Positions 11,420-23,460 are shown, counted from the first letter of the stretch. The stretch is 64,000 bases of DNA from Ypsolopha sequella (GCA_934047225.1 OW203989.1:14669977-14733976); one strand, 5' to 3'. A program made the numbers and translations. The notes: generated by a model from the letters alone, not told the origin.

Positions 11420-12610
11420 ATAATATATATTTCTCACGGGCGATAATTTAATAAATTTGGGGGATATGTTTCGAGCGGCGACTGCAAGCAACCCTCTGTA
11501 ATAATATCATTAGAACAATCCACTTTTTAGGGACGGCGGGCCTTTAGTTCCTTCAAAATCACCTGGTCGGCTGTGGAGCAACTTGCTAAACTTGTATTAT
11601 AATTATAACAATTCACACTTTATTCTATACTAAATTTACTTATGTGAATTTTATTTAGCGTTTTTTGAGTCGTTCTTACACTTTGACCACAGTTGACACC
11701 ATAGAGACTTATGTTCTCGAATAGGGTGAAAAATTAAGATATATGTACGAGTACATAGTTTATAACATGTTATTCCTCATCGTGAACATACTCTAAATCA
11801 CCCACTATATTTATTTAAAGCGCGTCACCCAGCAAAATGCTGAACTAAGTCGTTTCTTGATTCCATTTAAATCGTTAGTGGACAGAAATTGAAACAAATA
11901 AAAAATACAGCACTTATCGTCCGTTAATTTTGTTTCGTATGAATCGTTTTTTTGCTGTCAAAAGAATGACTCAAGTTAGAAATAATTACTGATTTCGTGC
12001 GTCTGCACCTTGAAAAAGTCACCATGTGCATAGGCTCTTAAACTGACGTTATTTATTTTTGAACAATACTGTAATATGTACATGTCTACTCAGGATCTCA
12101 TAGGGATTTTGCTGAGTTATACCATTTTGTTTTTAATTTAACTTCTTGTATTATTTCTTTTTTTATATTATCCACCCTAATTATCACGTATACATTAAGG
12201 GAGGGGAGCTCAGAACCTCGTAGGGCACTCGCTTATCGTGCTGGAGGTATTTTACTTCGTCAAGACTCTGGAAGGAATATTTATAGATGGAGAACCACCT
12301 TCACACCGATAGGACTCTCTAAGGAATCTTGCTCGTGTTTTGTCCGAAAGATCTTTTATACTGGATCTGTATTTATTTTTGGAAAACACGAAATAATTCA
12401 GTCAATGCGACGTATGTCGATCCATAAAGGTTATCGATTGCCAACTAAACACGAACAAATAGTCCTTTAACCTACCTATAAAACCTGGCCTTACCTACAC
12501 CTAACATATTGCTTAGCTATATGTTACAATACACTAACTGTGAGATGTTACATATTACAAAATGTTACACATATAAAAGTTTTTAAGTATATATAGTAAG
12601 TTTTTAAAGA
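11420..12610. other. Spacer with one unassigned open frame
   Basis: A frame open from about 12205 to 12470 on the plus strand lacks an ATG (it includes AYRAGGILLRQDSG and IYRWRTTFTP). I do not recognise it, and it has no convincing splice borders. The rest is AT-rich. Confidence 0.3.
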
Positions 12611-12614
12611 CCAT

Positions 12615-12780
12615 CCCGTCCATGTGAAAAGTATTATTTTCTTCTTTTTTGCACTGTTCCGAGACGCAACGATCGTCGTAACAGCCGCTATACATTACGC
12701 GCTGATATGAACGTTATTTCAATGTCGTTTCCATCGATATTTGTACCAACACACATCGAGTTGCTATTTTAGTTATGGGT
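12615..12780. repeat. Dispersed repeat, + orientation copy
   Basis: This is an inverted homologue of 16600-16775. The shared core is CAACGATCGTCGTAACAGCC, followed by GAACGTTATTT, CGATATTTGTAC and GCTATTTTA. It starts with ATGTGAAAAGTATTATTTTC. It has no coding content and the class is unknown. Confidence 0.7.
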
Positions 12781-13525
12781 AAAGAATAATTATTAAGTTT
12801 CTGTGGTAGGAACGGTTATACATGCATACATTTAGAACCAGTGTCATTGGATATTGATCTCTAAGCAATTATATTTCAAGGAAGTTATTTATATTGACAA
12901 ATTTGATATAATGATGTTCATCAGAGAATCCCTACGCAAATAAGGCTGTTCATCCCAAGGCTGTGCATCCCTTGTTGTCAATTAATCAATTACAAATAAT
13001 ATCCATTTAACATTATCCTGAGGGTTCTGGCGTGTACTTAAGGTACTGTGTTTATTGTTCAAAGGTTATTTCAGTAGATCAGTAACGAGGCTTTACATTT
13101 TCAGTTCATTGGTCTATAATTAATTTAAGCCTATTATTCAAGAATCTATTTTATTATCTGTGTAAGAAAAAGTAAGAAGTACTTATAACTTTGCCATTAA
13201 AATGAAAATGACGAAATATTCGTAAAAAAGGCATAAATGTTACAATTTTAAATGATTTTTGGGTTAAGTCTTGTCTTTGAAGTTCCGTTCTCATTTATAA
13301 GTAATAGCTACTAAGTAAGTTCTGTTTGAGTATCGTTAGCAACGTTTGATAGATGTTAGACCAAAAAATGTGCATTGTAACCTAATACAATGTTGTGTAT
13401 CAACGAAAATATTATCTAGCAATGAAATGAAATTAAATATATTTATTTATGTAACGTACATATACACTTATTACAGGTGAGTTTTAATGCAATATAAGTA
13501 ATTAAATAATCTATGTGTATAGGTA
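12781..13525. other. AT-rich spacer
   Basis: Nothing recognised on either strand. Confidence 0.4.
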
Positions 13526-13529
13526 ATAC

Positions 13530-13890
13530 TTTCATCCACCCATCAGTCTAGTTCATCCACTGCTGGACATAAGCCTTTCCAGGACTTTGCCACTCCCGGC
13601 GGTCATCCTGGCAGAATGCCCATACTCACACACGCTGGGCAGGCGTGTTGGTGAGCGCAGTGCCGGAACCCTCGCACTAGTGGCACCCCTGCCCGTCACC
13701 AGTCTGTTCCATGTAAGGCCCGGCTATTAGGGATGGATATACCGCCATCCATCGGTCCCAGGCATGGTGAGCCTCCTAGGTTTTTGCCTGTGAGCTGTCC
13801 TCTTACTCTCCCCCGAATTACTTGGAGGGGGTCTCCAAGTAAGATGGTGGTACCTCCACAGTCGAGCCGGGTATCAGCTCTACTACCTGT
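13530..13890 (-). mobile_element. RTE-like LINE 3' end or its SINE partner, copy 2
   Basis: This is colinear with 2890-3290 over about 350 bp with scattered substitutions. On the plus strand it starts with an ATCCACCCATCAG tail and contains CATAAGCCTTTCCAGGACTT, the reverse complement of the end of the YVQQW-type reading. One difference is an extra GCAGGCGTG phrase near 13640. The 61-codon plus-strand frame at 13733 is a shadow of the repeat. Confidence 0.65.
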
Positions 13891-14384
13891 GCAGTTTTCA
13901 ATAGTTTTATGTTATTAATAATAAAATGGCAAAATACATAGGGAAATAATAAAGATTAGGTTTACTTAAATTTAATAAAAAAATACACTTGAATAAAATA
14001 AAAATATAGGAATAAGGAATAAATAATATTATAAATATATGCAGTTCATAAAACAGATATATGCCTAACTCCGCCCATTCAATTAGTCTTGCTAAGGAGA
14101 AGGGCAAGAAACTTAGCAAGATCTTTTTTTATTCTTTCATAAATGTGAAAATGGTGATAAACATATATGCTATATTTAAGTAACGGGGAGAAGTAGGTTG
14201 TCTGTCAACTATCGTAAATAATAAAAATGTAATATAATTAAAATTTGCATGAGCTGACATACTAAATTATTATTACATGCAGCTTGAACCCTCACGTGTG
14301 ATTGTTGTTGACTATAATATGCTTACCGTTTCACCAATACAATTTAGGCATTATCAAGGCTAGTGTCGTTCTTAGGACGACGAC
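13891..14384. other. AT-rich spacer
   Basis: Nothing recognised. The minus-strand frame 14119-13907 is AT-driven. Confidence 0.4.
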
Positions 14385-14895
14385 GCGGCATTCACCTTTG
14401 TTGTCAAACGGGCATTGGCAACCGCTGATCAGCAAGCTATACGCACGGTTCGTGTGCTAAGCGTTGGCTGCGTAGTCGAAGGAGGTGGGATGGTGGATGC
14501 ACTTGATTCTTTTAATTGTTCCAATTGTTCGTTATTAGGGACGGTTATTAAACAGACTGAGCTCACAACGTGGTCACTATTATTGGGCACTGTCCTAAAG
14601 TTGCTCAATCTACCGAAAACCGGTTTCCAAGACGGAGCTAGTTACCAACCGTGATCCTTGCTGAAGTTGGGATGACGACTTATCTCGATGGATTCGTGTA
14701 TTTGCGAGGAATGGTATATTTCTCAAAACGGATGCAGTGGTCCGTATCCGAACTTAGTGCATGTTCTGCTACTGCTGTCCAGTTTTTCCACGGACCGAAT
14801 ATGTTAGGACAGTCTTGTAGTCACATTGCGCTTGGTTTTTCCTATGTATGTAAAAGAAAATGTAGTTTTAAATATGCAACAAAAAATCACTTACA
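14385..14895 (-). pseudogene. Penelope-like element, GIY-YIG C-terminal fragment
   Basis: On the minus strand from about 14800, shifting frames read NWTAVAEHALSSDT, HCIRFEKYTIPRK, ESIEISRHPNFSKDHGW, a stop, then LAPSWKPVF. This lines up piece by piece with the intact frame at 56199-56573 (RFDKAKVLVREKLFVPRKI, ESIEISRRPNFNRDSGW, WKPVL). The NFNR-x-x-GW and W-x-P block with an upstream AVAxHAL histidine motif is known from the GIY-YIG endonuclease end of Penelope-like retroelements. The copy has at least one frameshift and a stop, so it is dead. The terminal-repeat arms seen at 30.4, 48.1 and 56.1 kb are not attached here. Plus-strand frames 14415-14905 are shadows. Confidence 0.7.
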
Positions 14896-14924
14896 CGGGC
14901 TGTAACCATTTAAAAAACGTAACG

Positions 14925-15250
14925 TCTTGACATAATATTTCCGAAAGGGTGTCAAAGGTGTTTCCTAGTGCATACTGTCACTCAACACTCGTGACATCCC
15001 ATTTTTACCGAAGATTTTAATGTACCAACGTGATGGGGTATATCTTATCGCTGTACTTCGGGCACAGATATATGGTTTTTAGGACATACAAGTTTATTTA
15101 ACAGTATTTTCTTTCACCATCAGCAAGTGGTAAAAGTAGACAATACACATATACACATACATTCCGAAGAACTTATTGGTGCATGCTCGACTGACAAGAT
15201 TCGAACCGGCTTCTCAAGATTGAGAGTCCAGCATCGCTGACTAACCTAAC
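14925..15250 (-). mobile_element. tRNA-headed SINE, family A, minus strand
   Basis: The 3' end is at about 14925 (TTTCCGAAAGGGTGTC). The body contains CTGTACTTCGGGCACAGATA and CAGCAAGTGGTAAAAGTAGA. The head at 15185-15245 (AAGATTCGAACCGGCTTCTC) reads on the minus strand as a B-box, GGTTCGAAT. It is diverged from the other copies. Confidence 0.65.
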
Positions 15251-15254
15251 GCTG

Positions 15255-15745
15255 CAACGAACTACTGTACCCTTTTATAACCCTATAAACCTCACACCGG
15301 ATTAACACAGCATTAAAAAGTTTAGCCTTGCAGCGTGACTCTACATTCTTTTCTCCTCGTGGTAAGAAAAGCTTAAAAGATTTACGAACCCTGCTGAAAA
15401 TCGAGGAGTATTAAGTCGAAGATTGAAAATACCGACCGAAGCATCGTCATCCTGACTTGGTTTTAGTGTCTTTTCACCTTAAGGTATAAGAGAAATGTTT
15501 TTACATCAACATAAAAAATGATACCATCTCTCATCTTGTCACTTACCACAGTTTGCATATGAAATGGCTTTTGCCGAAACACCGCACGCTACCTTTTTGT
15601 GTGGAGGTAAAATAAAATATGTATGTGACAGAGCAGATACAGAACAGCAGATTATACAGGGTCTAAATGTACTGGCAATTTTAATTTAAACCACAATCTA
15701 CTGATCTAATTGAACAACTTTCTCAAAGTAACAACCCTGCGCAAA
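15255..15745. other. Spacer
   Basis: No exon or repeat recognised. Confidence 0.35.
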
Positions 15746-15749
15746 TGAA

Positions 15750-15950
15750 ATAAATCGTCCAAGTGCGAGTCGGACTTACGCACAAAGGGTTCCGTACCAC
15801 CACCAAATACGAGTGCGGAACCCTAAAAACATTATGGTAAATAACTCCACTTGCTGTTATGAACGTTCAACTCAACTTGACACTTCTAAGAAGGACGCAA
15901 CTACGGAACTAGGGTGGCTCGATACGCACTTGGCCGGTTTTAATTTATAA
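15750..15950 (+). repeat. GTGCGAGTCGGACT dispersed repeat
   Basis: AAGTGCGAGTCGGACTTACG followed by AGGGTTCCGTACCACC and GCGGAACCCTAAAAA is a very common lepidopteran interspersed sequence. The same core is at 26575, 20990, 19025, 50385 and 62575 in this window. It ends with CACTTGGCCGGTTTT. It is non-coding. Confidence 0.7.
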
Positions 15951-15954
15951 GAGT

Positions 15955-16595
15955 GTTTAAGTTACAGTTAAATATCTTTCTTCTCTGATGTTTTGCGCGT
16001 GTAGTTTTCTTCAGAGCGTTGTTCAGTATGATCATTTGATTATGTGGTTTTAATTAAGGGTCGCAATTTTTTTACAGCCTGTAATACACACAAATTTTTG
16101 TTCTAAATATTTACTACGTTAACTTAAATATGGTATTGTGAAACTTAGGTATCATGCACCGTCTTTGTACAGCTTCGTATCTCTTAATCTACTACTGCTG
16201 TCTCTATGGTTAAAATATAAGGTCGTTGCGAGCGGTCTTTGGTCTTCAATCACTTTCGGTCACCGATCAGTACGAATGGAAGACATAGTTACGACAGGAT
16301 GTGGAAAATAACTTACCAAACTGGTCTTTTCTGTAGAGATCGTTTGTACGGAGCTGAATCAGAAAATATTTTAAAATTTTACGATGCGGTAAATAAAATG
16401 CCAACATACCTTTACTGCTCTTTTTGAAGCAATAGTATTCACCACTGAATACTAGTATGATATCTATGGTTCTCAGTCATTCGAAATCAATAATTGCAGT
16501 GTAGTTTTTGTCATGGACATAATGATCTACATATTTTTAAGGTACGTCAAGAAAATAAAAAACCTCGTAGCGTACAACACTTGTTTTCCAGCTTA
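15955..16595. other. Spacer
   Basis: No exon recognised. The 62-codon frame at 16239 has no motif. Confidence 0.35.
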
Positions 16596-16599
16596 AGAG

Positions 16600-16775
16600 G
16601 CTTCAGTAAGTTAAAATAGCAGCTCGGAATATGTCTGTACAAATATCGACAATAACGAAATATAAATAACGTTCATGTCAGAGTGCATTGCAAAGTGGCT
16701 GTTACGACGATCGTTGAGTCGCCGGGTAGCGCAAAATAGAGAAAATAATGCTTTTCACATGTGTTAAGTTTGATA
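16600..16775. repeat. Dispersed repeat, inverted copy of 12615-12780
   Basis: TAAAATAGCAGCTCGGAATA, then GTACAAATATCGACAATAAC, GGCTGTTACGACGATCGTTG and AATAATGCTTTTCACATGTG reproduce the 12.6-kb copy on the opposite strand. The two could be ends of one larger element, but the DNA between them contains unrelated LINE, PLE and SINE pieces. Confidence 0.7.
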
Positions 16776-16779
16776 TTTA

Positions 16780-17291
16780 AAAGTTTTGAACATGAAAGTG
16801 TTAAATTTTTGTATTGCTCGTGTGTGTGTATAAGTTTTAACCTTGTCTCCTTTGAATTTAAAAAGTTTAAACTATTTATCAGTTTTTTAAAGCATTTGAA
16901 AGGTTATTAAAGGTATTTATTTTCTCGTTGTAGGTTAAAGCTTTTAAGATTTTAAAACATCACAATTACGGGACATGGGTCAATATGTGTGATATATTTT
17001 TTTCAAAGTTTTGTAATATTAATAAAGAAAGTTTAAACCAATTTAAAAACGTCTGTAAACGCAGTTTTGCTTCTGAAGCCCCTTAACTGTAAATTTGACA
17101 TGTACTAGGTATATTCAGCTGCATTTGCTGTGAAAATAATTAGACAATTAACTGATGTAGCCACGGCACGACTTGTAGGTTTCAGCTACTTTCATAATAA
17201 GTTTTGTCATATTATATTCTACTTTGGGTCAAGGTGCTGACAACGAAGTTTTGCTGTTCTTCTAGAAAGAGTAATTGGGGCTATTTATTTA
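16780..17291. other. AT-rich spacer
   Basis: Nothing recognised. Confidence 0.35.
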
Positions 17292-17520
17292 TTAAAGGTC
17301 GATTCTCCGGATGTATAACGATATATTCAAAAATAATTAAACTAAACAATTTTTTATGATAAAATCCCAATATTTTGAAGCTACCATAATATCATTAAAA
17401 TATGTTTATTTTATACATCTAGCAAACTCTTGTTAAAAGTAGTGTTAGCTTAAAGTAGTATTTTGACCGTTATAATTATTTCTAAATATTTTGTTACAAA
17501 TCCGGAGAATAAACCCTTAA
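17292..17520. mobile_element. TTAA-flanked MITE, 221 bp
   Basis: TTAA at 17292-17295 and TTAA at 17517-17520 flank inverted ends AGGTCGATTCTCCGGAT (left) and ATCCGGAGAATAAACCC (right). The interior is AT-rich and non-coding. A half copy is at 27143-27290. TTAA target sites are typical of the piggyBac and Kolobok superfamilies. The GG start argues against piggyBac, which begins CCC. Confidence 0.8.
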
Positions 17521-18631
17521 GTTTACTTCTTAGTTGTTTAAGATTGCTTTATTTTGTGCTCGTACTACTTGCATGTGCAATGTTTTATGCCGGAGGGCGG
17601 GTGGTGCTCGAGTCTGCATTTTGAATAGCATGGTAAGAGTATTTAGCGGAATATTGCAAATTATTAATATATCCACAAAGTCACACCTATTTCAATCAAT
17701 TTTAAAGTTGATAATATTTTATAAGGAAAAAAAAATTGAATCTTATTAAAAATTTAAGTTTATTAAATAAATATAAAACACTATCTTGTTTTCATAATTT
17801 TGTAAATAAATTTTGTAAATTGTACTGCCATGATCCGCCTAATTCACTCTTAAACGGTTTTATTATTATTTTCTCTGGTCATCATTAATGGAAAGAAAAT
17901 TTAAGGTAAACTTACGGCTCCTAAATAGCTACATGAAAATGCTATAACGCTAAAAAATGGCACGGTTTACAGATCAATTTTTCATAGACGAAGATTTTTC
18001 TTCGTCCTGCCCAAAATCCCACCATTTGTCATGCGTATGTGTTTCTGCTCGAAGCTTTGAAAAAACAAGTCAAGAGTAAACTCTACTTATCCATAGCGAA
18101 ATTCTGTACCTATTACGTAACTTTTTCTTGGTAAGATTTTTAGATGTTATCCCATCCGAATGCCATCCGGTCCTAGAATAGTAAGAAAAATTGTGATTTG
18201 TGCCCGCGTTGATAAATTCTGATTTCTACGAGCGTGATTCTGACGATTAATGCTAAGGAAAAACAAGTTTGAGTAGGTACATACTGGGTAAATATTATGC
18301 AATATTTCACTGCAACGAATTAATATAATACCAAGTTTAAATGATCGGGGGATCTAAAAAGGCCGACTTGGGTGAATCATAAAATGATTTGAAAGTAGGA
18401 TGGAGTAAGAGTTTTTTCACGCGTGCAAAAGAGACGGCATTAGGACGGAATCATAACACGATTCATCCAAAGTGGCCTTTATAGAGGACCAGATATCTTA
18501 AATAAAACTACATAAGCTACTGATCATACCTAACTCTAATAATACTCTCCCAAAGACCAATACCCGCGCAAGGTGGTTTCATTTAAAGATTTAGGTATAT
18601 TTACATCCGGTATATAAAAATATATAAAATA
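17521..18631. other. Spacer, with a weak inverted repeat
   Basis: At 18350-18380 and 18458-18485 AAGGCCGACTTGGGTGAATC faces GATTCATCCAAAGTGGCCTT, a possible short MITE of about 140 bp. No exons recognised. Confidence 0.35.
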
Positions 18632-18965
18632 TATCGTCACGACATGAATCTCCGAGAGGGTGTCAGAGGTGTTCCGAATGTTACCTGTGGAATGCAAGTC
18701 ACAGTCTACACTTGGTACACCCGCGTTTCACAGACGATTATTACGTCCCAATGCAACGTGATGGGTGGTGAAGACTAATCGCCATACTTCGGGCACAAAA
18801 ACACGCTTTGCATGGTTTCCTTACAATGTTTTCCCCGTTCAACAAGTAGTAAGTAAGAACAAATACTATGCACATAAATTCTGAAAAATTCATTTGGTGA
18901 ATGCCCGATCGGGGATCGAATCTGAATATCAAGATTGAGAAGCCAGCGTTCTACCCCTGAACACC
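18632..18965 (-). mobile_element. tRNA-headed SINE, family A, minus strand
   Basis: The 3' tail is at the left (ATCGTCACGACATGAATCTC), the body contains CAACGTGATGGGTGGTGA and CTTCGGGCACAAA, and the head at the right (GGGGATCGAATCTGAATATC, AGAAGCCAGCGTTCTA) reads on the minus strand as TAGAACGCTGGCTTCTCA and a GATTCGATC B-box. It is nearly full length. Confidence 0.75.
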
Positions 18966-19024
18966 CGGTATATTCACTAAAATTTGATATTATTGCTCAA
19001 TTGAAGCGTGTTTTGTTTCATCTT

Positions 19025-19135
19025 ACAGGTTACGGAACCCTAAAAACGTACAGATTACCTACGGAAAAAACAAAGACGTACGTGATCTGGACGGAAACGT
19101 GCCAGGAATGGTGTAAAGCGAAAATGTAAAGTTTA
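19025..19135. repeat. Fragment of the GTTCCG/CGGAACC dispersed repeat
   Basis: ACAGGTTACGGAACCCTAAA marks the end of the repeat described at 15750. The 64-codon frame at 18935-19129 crosses from the SINE into this fragment and is not a gene. Confidence 0.45.
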
Positions 19136-20040
19136 TGATTTTTTTACGACCCTTTTCGTTGCTTACGAATGGAGTTTTTACTCATGCCTTTTATAACAAT
19201 TTGCTGTTCATGACCATTCGATTTGTTGGCGCTGGCTTTTATTAGTTTTATTTCAGGATTGGATATTGTTACTTTGTTTTAGTCACGTAAAACTTTATCT
19301 CGTACGAGTAAAAGGTTTTCATTTCGTTTGTGAAATGGATTATGTTTTAATGGTGTTATTCGAAAATTAATACATTGAATTTTATATCCGTAGTTTTTAA
19401 GGGTTGGCTCATTCTCTTACGTTTGGATATGTTTTTGGATATCCGTTTACATGGTGAGGATACCGCCATCTAGAGAACTGCTAAGAATTAAGGCTCCAGT
19501 CCCCTAAAAATCAGTATTCTTGCAGAATTATCAGAAAAGAAAGATTTTATTTTAGTTAGTAAGAAAGCAATAAATAAAATACATTTTACGTTAATTTATA
19601 GTGTGGAATTTGAAGATTCCAAAACACATTTTTTCATTTACTTTAATGCTACTTTTAATAGGTTTTTTAGGCTTTAAACATACCTTTATTTATGTTCTAC
19701 GCGTTGAGAGTCTCATTCATGCACACGTCACGTAAAAATTATGACAAAAACAAGAAATTTATTCAGGTAACATTTATTCCCATATCTTCAACAATAATCT
19801 TACCTGGTTACTTTTTTGGATAATACTTTAGTTTTCTTATTTCGAGTGCTTTAAGTAGTTGTGATTTTATGAATTCAACCACTGATAAAATATTTTTTTT
19901 CTACTAGAAAACTATCGTTTAGCGTACTCAAATTTAAAACACGTAGAATAGAACTATTAATAAGTGAAATAACAAAAAACGGTATATAAAAATTATTTTA
20001 AGAACATTTATCAAATCGAAACTTATCGAGAGTTTAAAAC
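19136..20040. other. AT-rich spacer
   Basis: Nothing recognised. Confidence 0.35.
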
Positions 20041-21040
20041 ACAAAACGCGTCGATATTTCCCTCAGTTTCGCTGGGACATCGCAGCGTTCAGACGTGTGT
20101 TGTGTAGCTCGACGTCATTTTACCTCCCACTCGCATGGTTGCTCCCTTTCCCTCGCGTAGATTCTTATGGAGAGGCGAACTGTACCATGAAAGTTGCTCT
20201 ACTTGAATATTGCACTTATCATTTAATAAGTAAACAACTATGGATAAAATATTTTTTGAATATTTTAAGAAATCCCTGTTTCGATAAAATAAAGTCTAAT
20301 CTACGTCCGTCCGTATTTCACAGCATCATAACTTTAGCACCGTAAAGATAAAGACATGAAATTTGGCACAAAAATAGGATTAATTTGCCTACATTGTAAA
20401 AAAAATATGAAAAATTTGATTTTTTTTTAATATTTTCAAAACAAAAGTGAGAAAAATAAAAAATATCCTAAAAATACAATATGGGTATCAAACTGTAGAC
20501 ACTAAAAAGGTAATTGTAAAAATATATACTTTTACTATATTTACTGGCACTGGTTTTGTGAAATCTTAAAAAAAACCACAATAATGTGTATGTCCGAAAC
20601 TGGTTGACCGAAAAATATGAAAAAAATATCCATTATAGATCATAACTGACCAATAACCGGGAAAACTATAGTGATTTAAAACTATAAAAAAAGTAAAATA
20701 AATAAAAAAAAAATTTATAAAAATACAATATGGGTATCACATTGTTGGTATTAAAAAGTTTAGTGTAATAATATATAGTTTGGCTATATTTAATTGCATA
20801 TATTTCGAGAAATCATTGAAAATCTATAAAAAGATGTATGTCCCCCCTCTTATCTCCAAAACTGGTCGACCGAAAAATATGAAAAAAATCATGGTAATAT
20901 GCGTTTACGTAAAAATTACAGAAAAAATAAAGCGGTTGAGAAATTCACGAAAAAAAAATGATATAACTAAATTTATCATCCACAATACGGAACCCTAGGT
21001 TCTGACTAGAGTCTGACTCACACTTGGGCGGTTTTTTTTC
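20041..21040 (+). repeat. Long copy of the dispersed repeat with internal tandem duplication
   Basis: It ends with ATACGGAACCCTAGGTTCTG and GACTCACACTTGGGCGG, the standard end of this family. Inside, two units of about 240 bp follow each other: AAAATACAATATGGGTATCA occurs near 20474 and 20722, and GACCGAAAAATATGAAAAAA near 20606 and 20867. The GC-richer start (20050-20170) may belong to the same element. The 82-codon frame at 20097 has no motif. Confidence 0.55.
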
Positions 21041-21784
21041 AAGATGTTTGCGGTAGGTCGTTTTTTTGGGTGGTTTTAATTTAGTTTTCGGAGCTTTTAT
21101 TACTAAGTACCCTTAATTTTTACCATAAGTATCCGGTTATCCGGATAATACATTATCCGTTATCCGGATAGTAAAAATCTGCGAATAATTGCATGCCCTA
21201 ATTCGCTTAGATTAAGTTATGTTAATGTGTGTTAATCCGAAAACCCGTAAAGCCGTATTTTAGAAGTTGTGGTCTAAAAAACCCACGGGGATGGCGTGAC
21301 ACAAATTTTATACCAGCACCGCTGTCGCCACTTTTTGGAATAACTAAAGCCGAAGCTACATCCTTTTTATTACTTTACTTACTTTTATTTAAAATATCTT
21401 AAAAAGCTATCGAAGTCACTAAAACTGACAGTCGAGATAACAACGTGCTAGACAATAATGCATCAAAACAAAAGAACGTACGCAGCTGCGGTTCTTATCA
21501 TTAAAACATCACATTTCTAAAACTAAATTTTTTACCTTTTTTATTGCACCTTAGTCATAATCATGGACACACAAACTGACAGACACTTAATTACCGTAAG
21601 AGTTTCTATTTTTGAGATTATATTACTTAAAGAACTGATTGTAATATGTGTGTGAGTATTAGGAATACATAATTTTAAATGTTTTCATTGTTACGATTTG
21701 ATTAGTAATTTTCTACATTTCCAAATTTTATAAAGGTATTTTTTATGTCAGGCATTAATTAAATGAAAATCTTGATGAATAAAG
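21041..21784. other. Spacer with TTATCCGG repeats
   Basis: At 21130-21170 TTATCCGG recurs three times. A 25-bp phrase at 21171-21195 reappears at 21968-21992 (see findings). No exons recognised. Confidence 0.4.
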
Positions 21785-21965
21785 AAATTTTCGGGCACAA
21801 CTACACGCTTTTTAGGGCATGCAGGTTTCCTTAGAGCGATAGGGCTCATCACGTTGAGACGTAATAATCGTCAGAGAAACGCGGGTGTACTTATAGGTAC
21901 ACGTATGGGTGGACTTATGACTTGCATCTCACAGTTCACACTCGGAATACCTCTTGACACCCCTT
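21785..21965 (+). mobile_element. SINE family A, 3' half, plus strand
   Basis: It has CGGGCACAACTACACGCTTT, GGGCATGCAGGTTTCC, CGTAATAATCGTCAG and ACTTGCATCTCACAG. This is the same body as the 36.6-kb copy but in reverse orientation. It is 5' truncated, and its tRNA-like head is missing. Confidence 0.65.
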
Positions 21966-22019
21966 CGGTAAAAATCTGCAAATAATTGCATGACCATTAT
22001 TTACAATAATCTCAGTAAG

Positions 22020-22565
22020 AATCTGACATTAATAAATCTACCTAGAAGGGAGTGTTCACAAAAAGTCCATGATTATCTACTTCAACTAAACTATGGAAAA
22101 ACTGAAGAATTGTTGAAAATTTGTTAATAGGATGTGCCGCAAATTTGTCACAAAAGGACAACAAACTACACATATTTCTTCACAAACACACTCTTACTCA
22201 CACTTACACTATTCCACTATAACACATCCATGCTCTCATACACACAACCAACATTTTAAATTAGCCCTTTTAAGTTAGTTTTAATTTTATAGTTAGTTTT
22301 AATTTTATTTCTTTTGCATGCATGTTAAATGTATATATAGATCTAAACATTATATTTTACAGTATCTCGTCTGTATCTCGTCGAGGGGATATGACACTGT
22401 GACCCTAAGATTCAGGATTACCTAAACTAGGGAACAGGATAACTACCTGGGTACTTAAGATAATTACTAAGACATAGACTACAATATATCAGTCTTGTAC
22501 CTAATTTTTTAAGAATATTTTTGTTACGAAAATAAAGAATTATTATTATTATTATATTATTATTA
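22020..22565 (+). mobile_element. LINE 3' end and 3' UTR
   Basis: The segment ends AAAATAAAGAATTATTATTA, a polyadenylation signal running into a TTA repeat, as in lepidopteran LINE tails. Before it are TCTCGTCGAGGGGATATGAC and AACAGGATAACTACCTGGGT. The upstream part at 22045-22130 (SQKVHDYLLQLNYG in one frame) may be the last residues of ORF2. The clade is not identified. Confidence 0.5.
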
Positions 22566-23129
22566 CCTATAAAATGTATTGTGTCTAAATACTAATCACT
22601 CTTACTGCTACCAATAAGCCATCTATTCCAGGTAGATTTACTTTTGTTTATTTTGCTTTTGCAAATTCATTTTGTTTGTTCCGATCAACAAACCAAACTT
22701 TGTAAATTACCGTTACTTGAATAATTAAAAATCTTCACATGTCAAATTTTAAGTAATCGTACACTCATTTAACGAAGTAGAGCAACATTCAGGTGCGGTC
22801 TCTAACATCTTAATGCAGCGGGGGGAGCGCCACTTCTAAAGCCTCAGGTAAGATGAAAGCGAAATGTTGCAAAGAGAGTCTGGGGCCTTAAGAAAAAAGA
22901 AAACATGAAAAACGCTCAATTGTAAAATAGCTCAGTTGGTAGAACGTCTGCCTAGGTATATTTTTTAGTTTTCTATATGGTCCCGAAGATTTGTACGTTT
23001 TTCTTTTTTTTTTGTTACGTGCGTATTTGTCCTTAAAGCGAAATGCGATAAAAATACGGGTGTTTCTTTTCTGTGTATTTCATGAAATACACGGAAAAAT
23101 TTAATAAATTTCTGATACATGCATTTTGA
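22566..23129. other. Spacer with a tRNA-like fragment and a 20-bp palindrome
   Basis: GTGTATTTCATGAAATACAC at 23073-23092 is a perfect palindrome. The tRNA-like piece is listed separately. Nothing else is recognised. Confidence 0.4.
22917..22965 (+). other. tRNA 5'-half-like sequence, likely SINE relic
   Basis: TAGCTCAGTTGGTAGAACGT resembles a tRNA D-arm with an A-box. No acceptor stem, T-arm or B-box follows within 60 bp, so this is not a functional tRNA gene. A truncated SINE head is the simplest reading. Confidence 0.5.
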
Positions 23130-23460
23130 CTATATAATCTAGGGTTTTGAAATTGGAAAACGTGTTTGGATAAATTTTTTCCTCGATAGAAATAATTATT
23201 GAAATGAGGTCTTCAAACACATTTTTTCCCCTGGTTTGACGAATAGGAACCATATACAGAGCTCAAAAATATTTTATTAGGTGTATTTCAATAATATCTA
23301 GAGATTTGATATTTGAAATTTTGCTAGCTATTTTAGTTTTTTTAATAAAAATATAAAACCAACTGTTTTCCCTTTTGCCCTGAATCCGCCCCTCTATCTC
23401 TGCGCGATTTTTCACTTGGAGTGACAGTGACAAAAATAAAATTCGCATAGCCTCTTAAAG
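23130..23460 (-). repeat. Dispersed repeat shared with ODAD4 intron 3
   Basis: It reads in reverse against 56895-57440. Shared phrases are AATGAGGTC, TTTGACGAATA versus GTCAAACCAG, AAACCAACTGTTTT versus AAACAGTCGGTTTT, and TTCGCATAG versus CATATGCGAA. It is non-coding and the class is unknown. Confidence 0.5.

Noticed and set aside
12615..16775. One 4-kb transposon with ends at 12.6 and 16.7 kb
   Set aside because: The interior consists of unrelated LINE, PLE and SINE pieces with no transposase, so I list the two ends only as dispersed repeats.
22917..22965. tRNA gene
   Set aside because: Only the D-arm and A-box-like half is present. There is no acceptor stem, T-arm or B-box.
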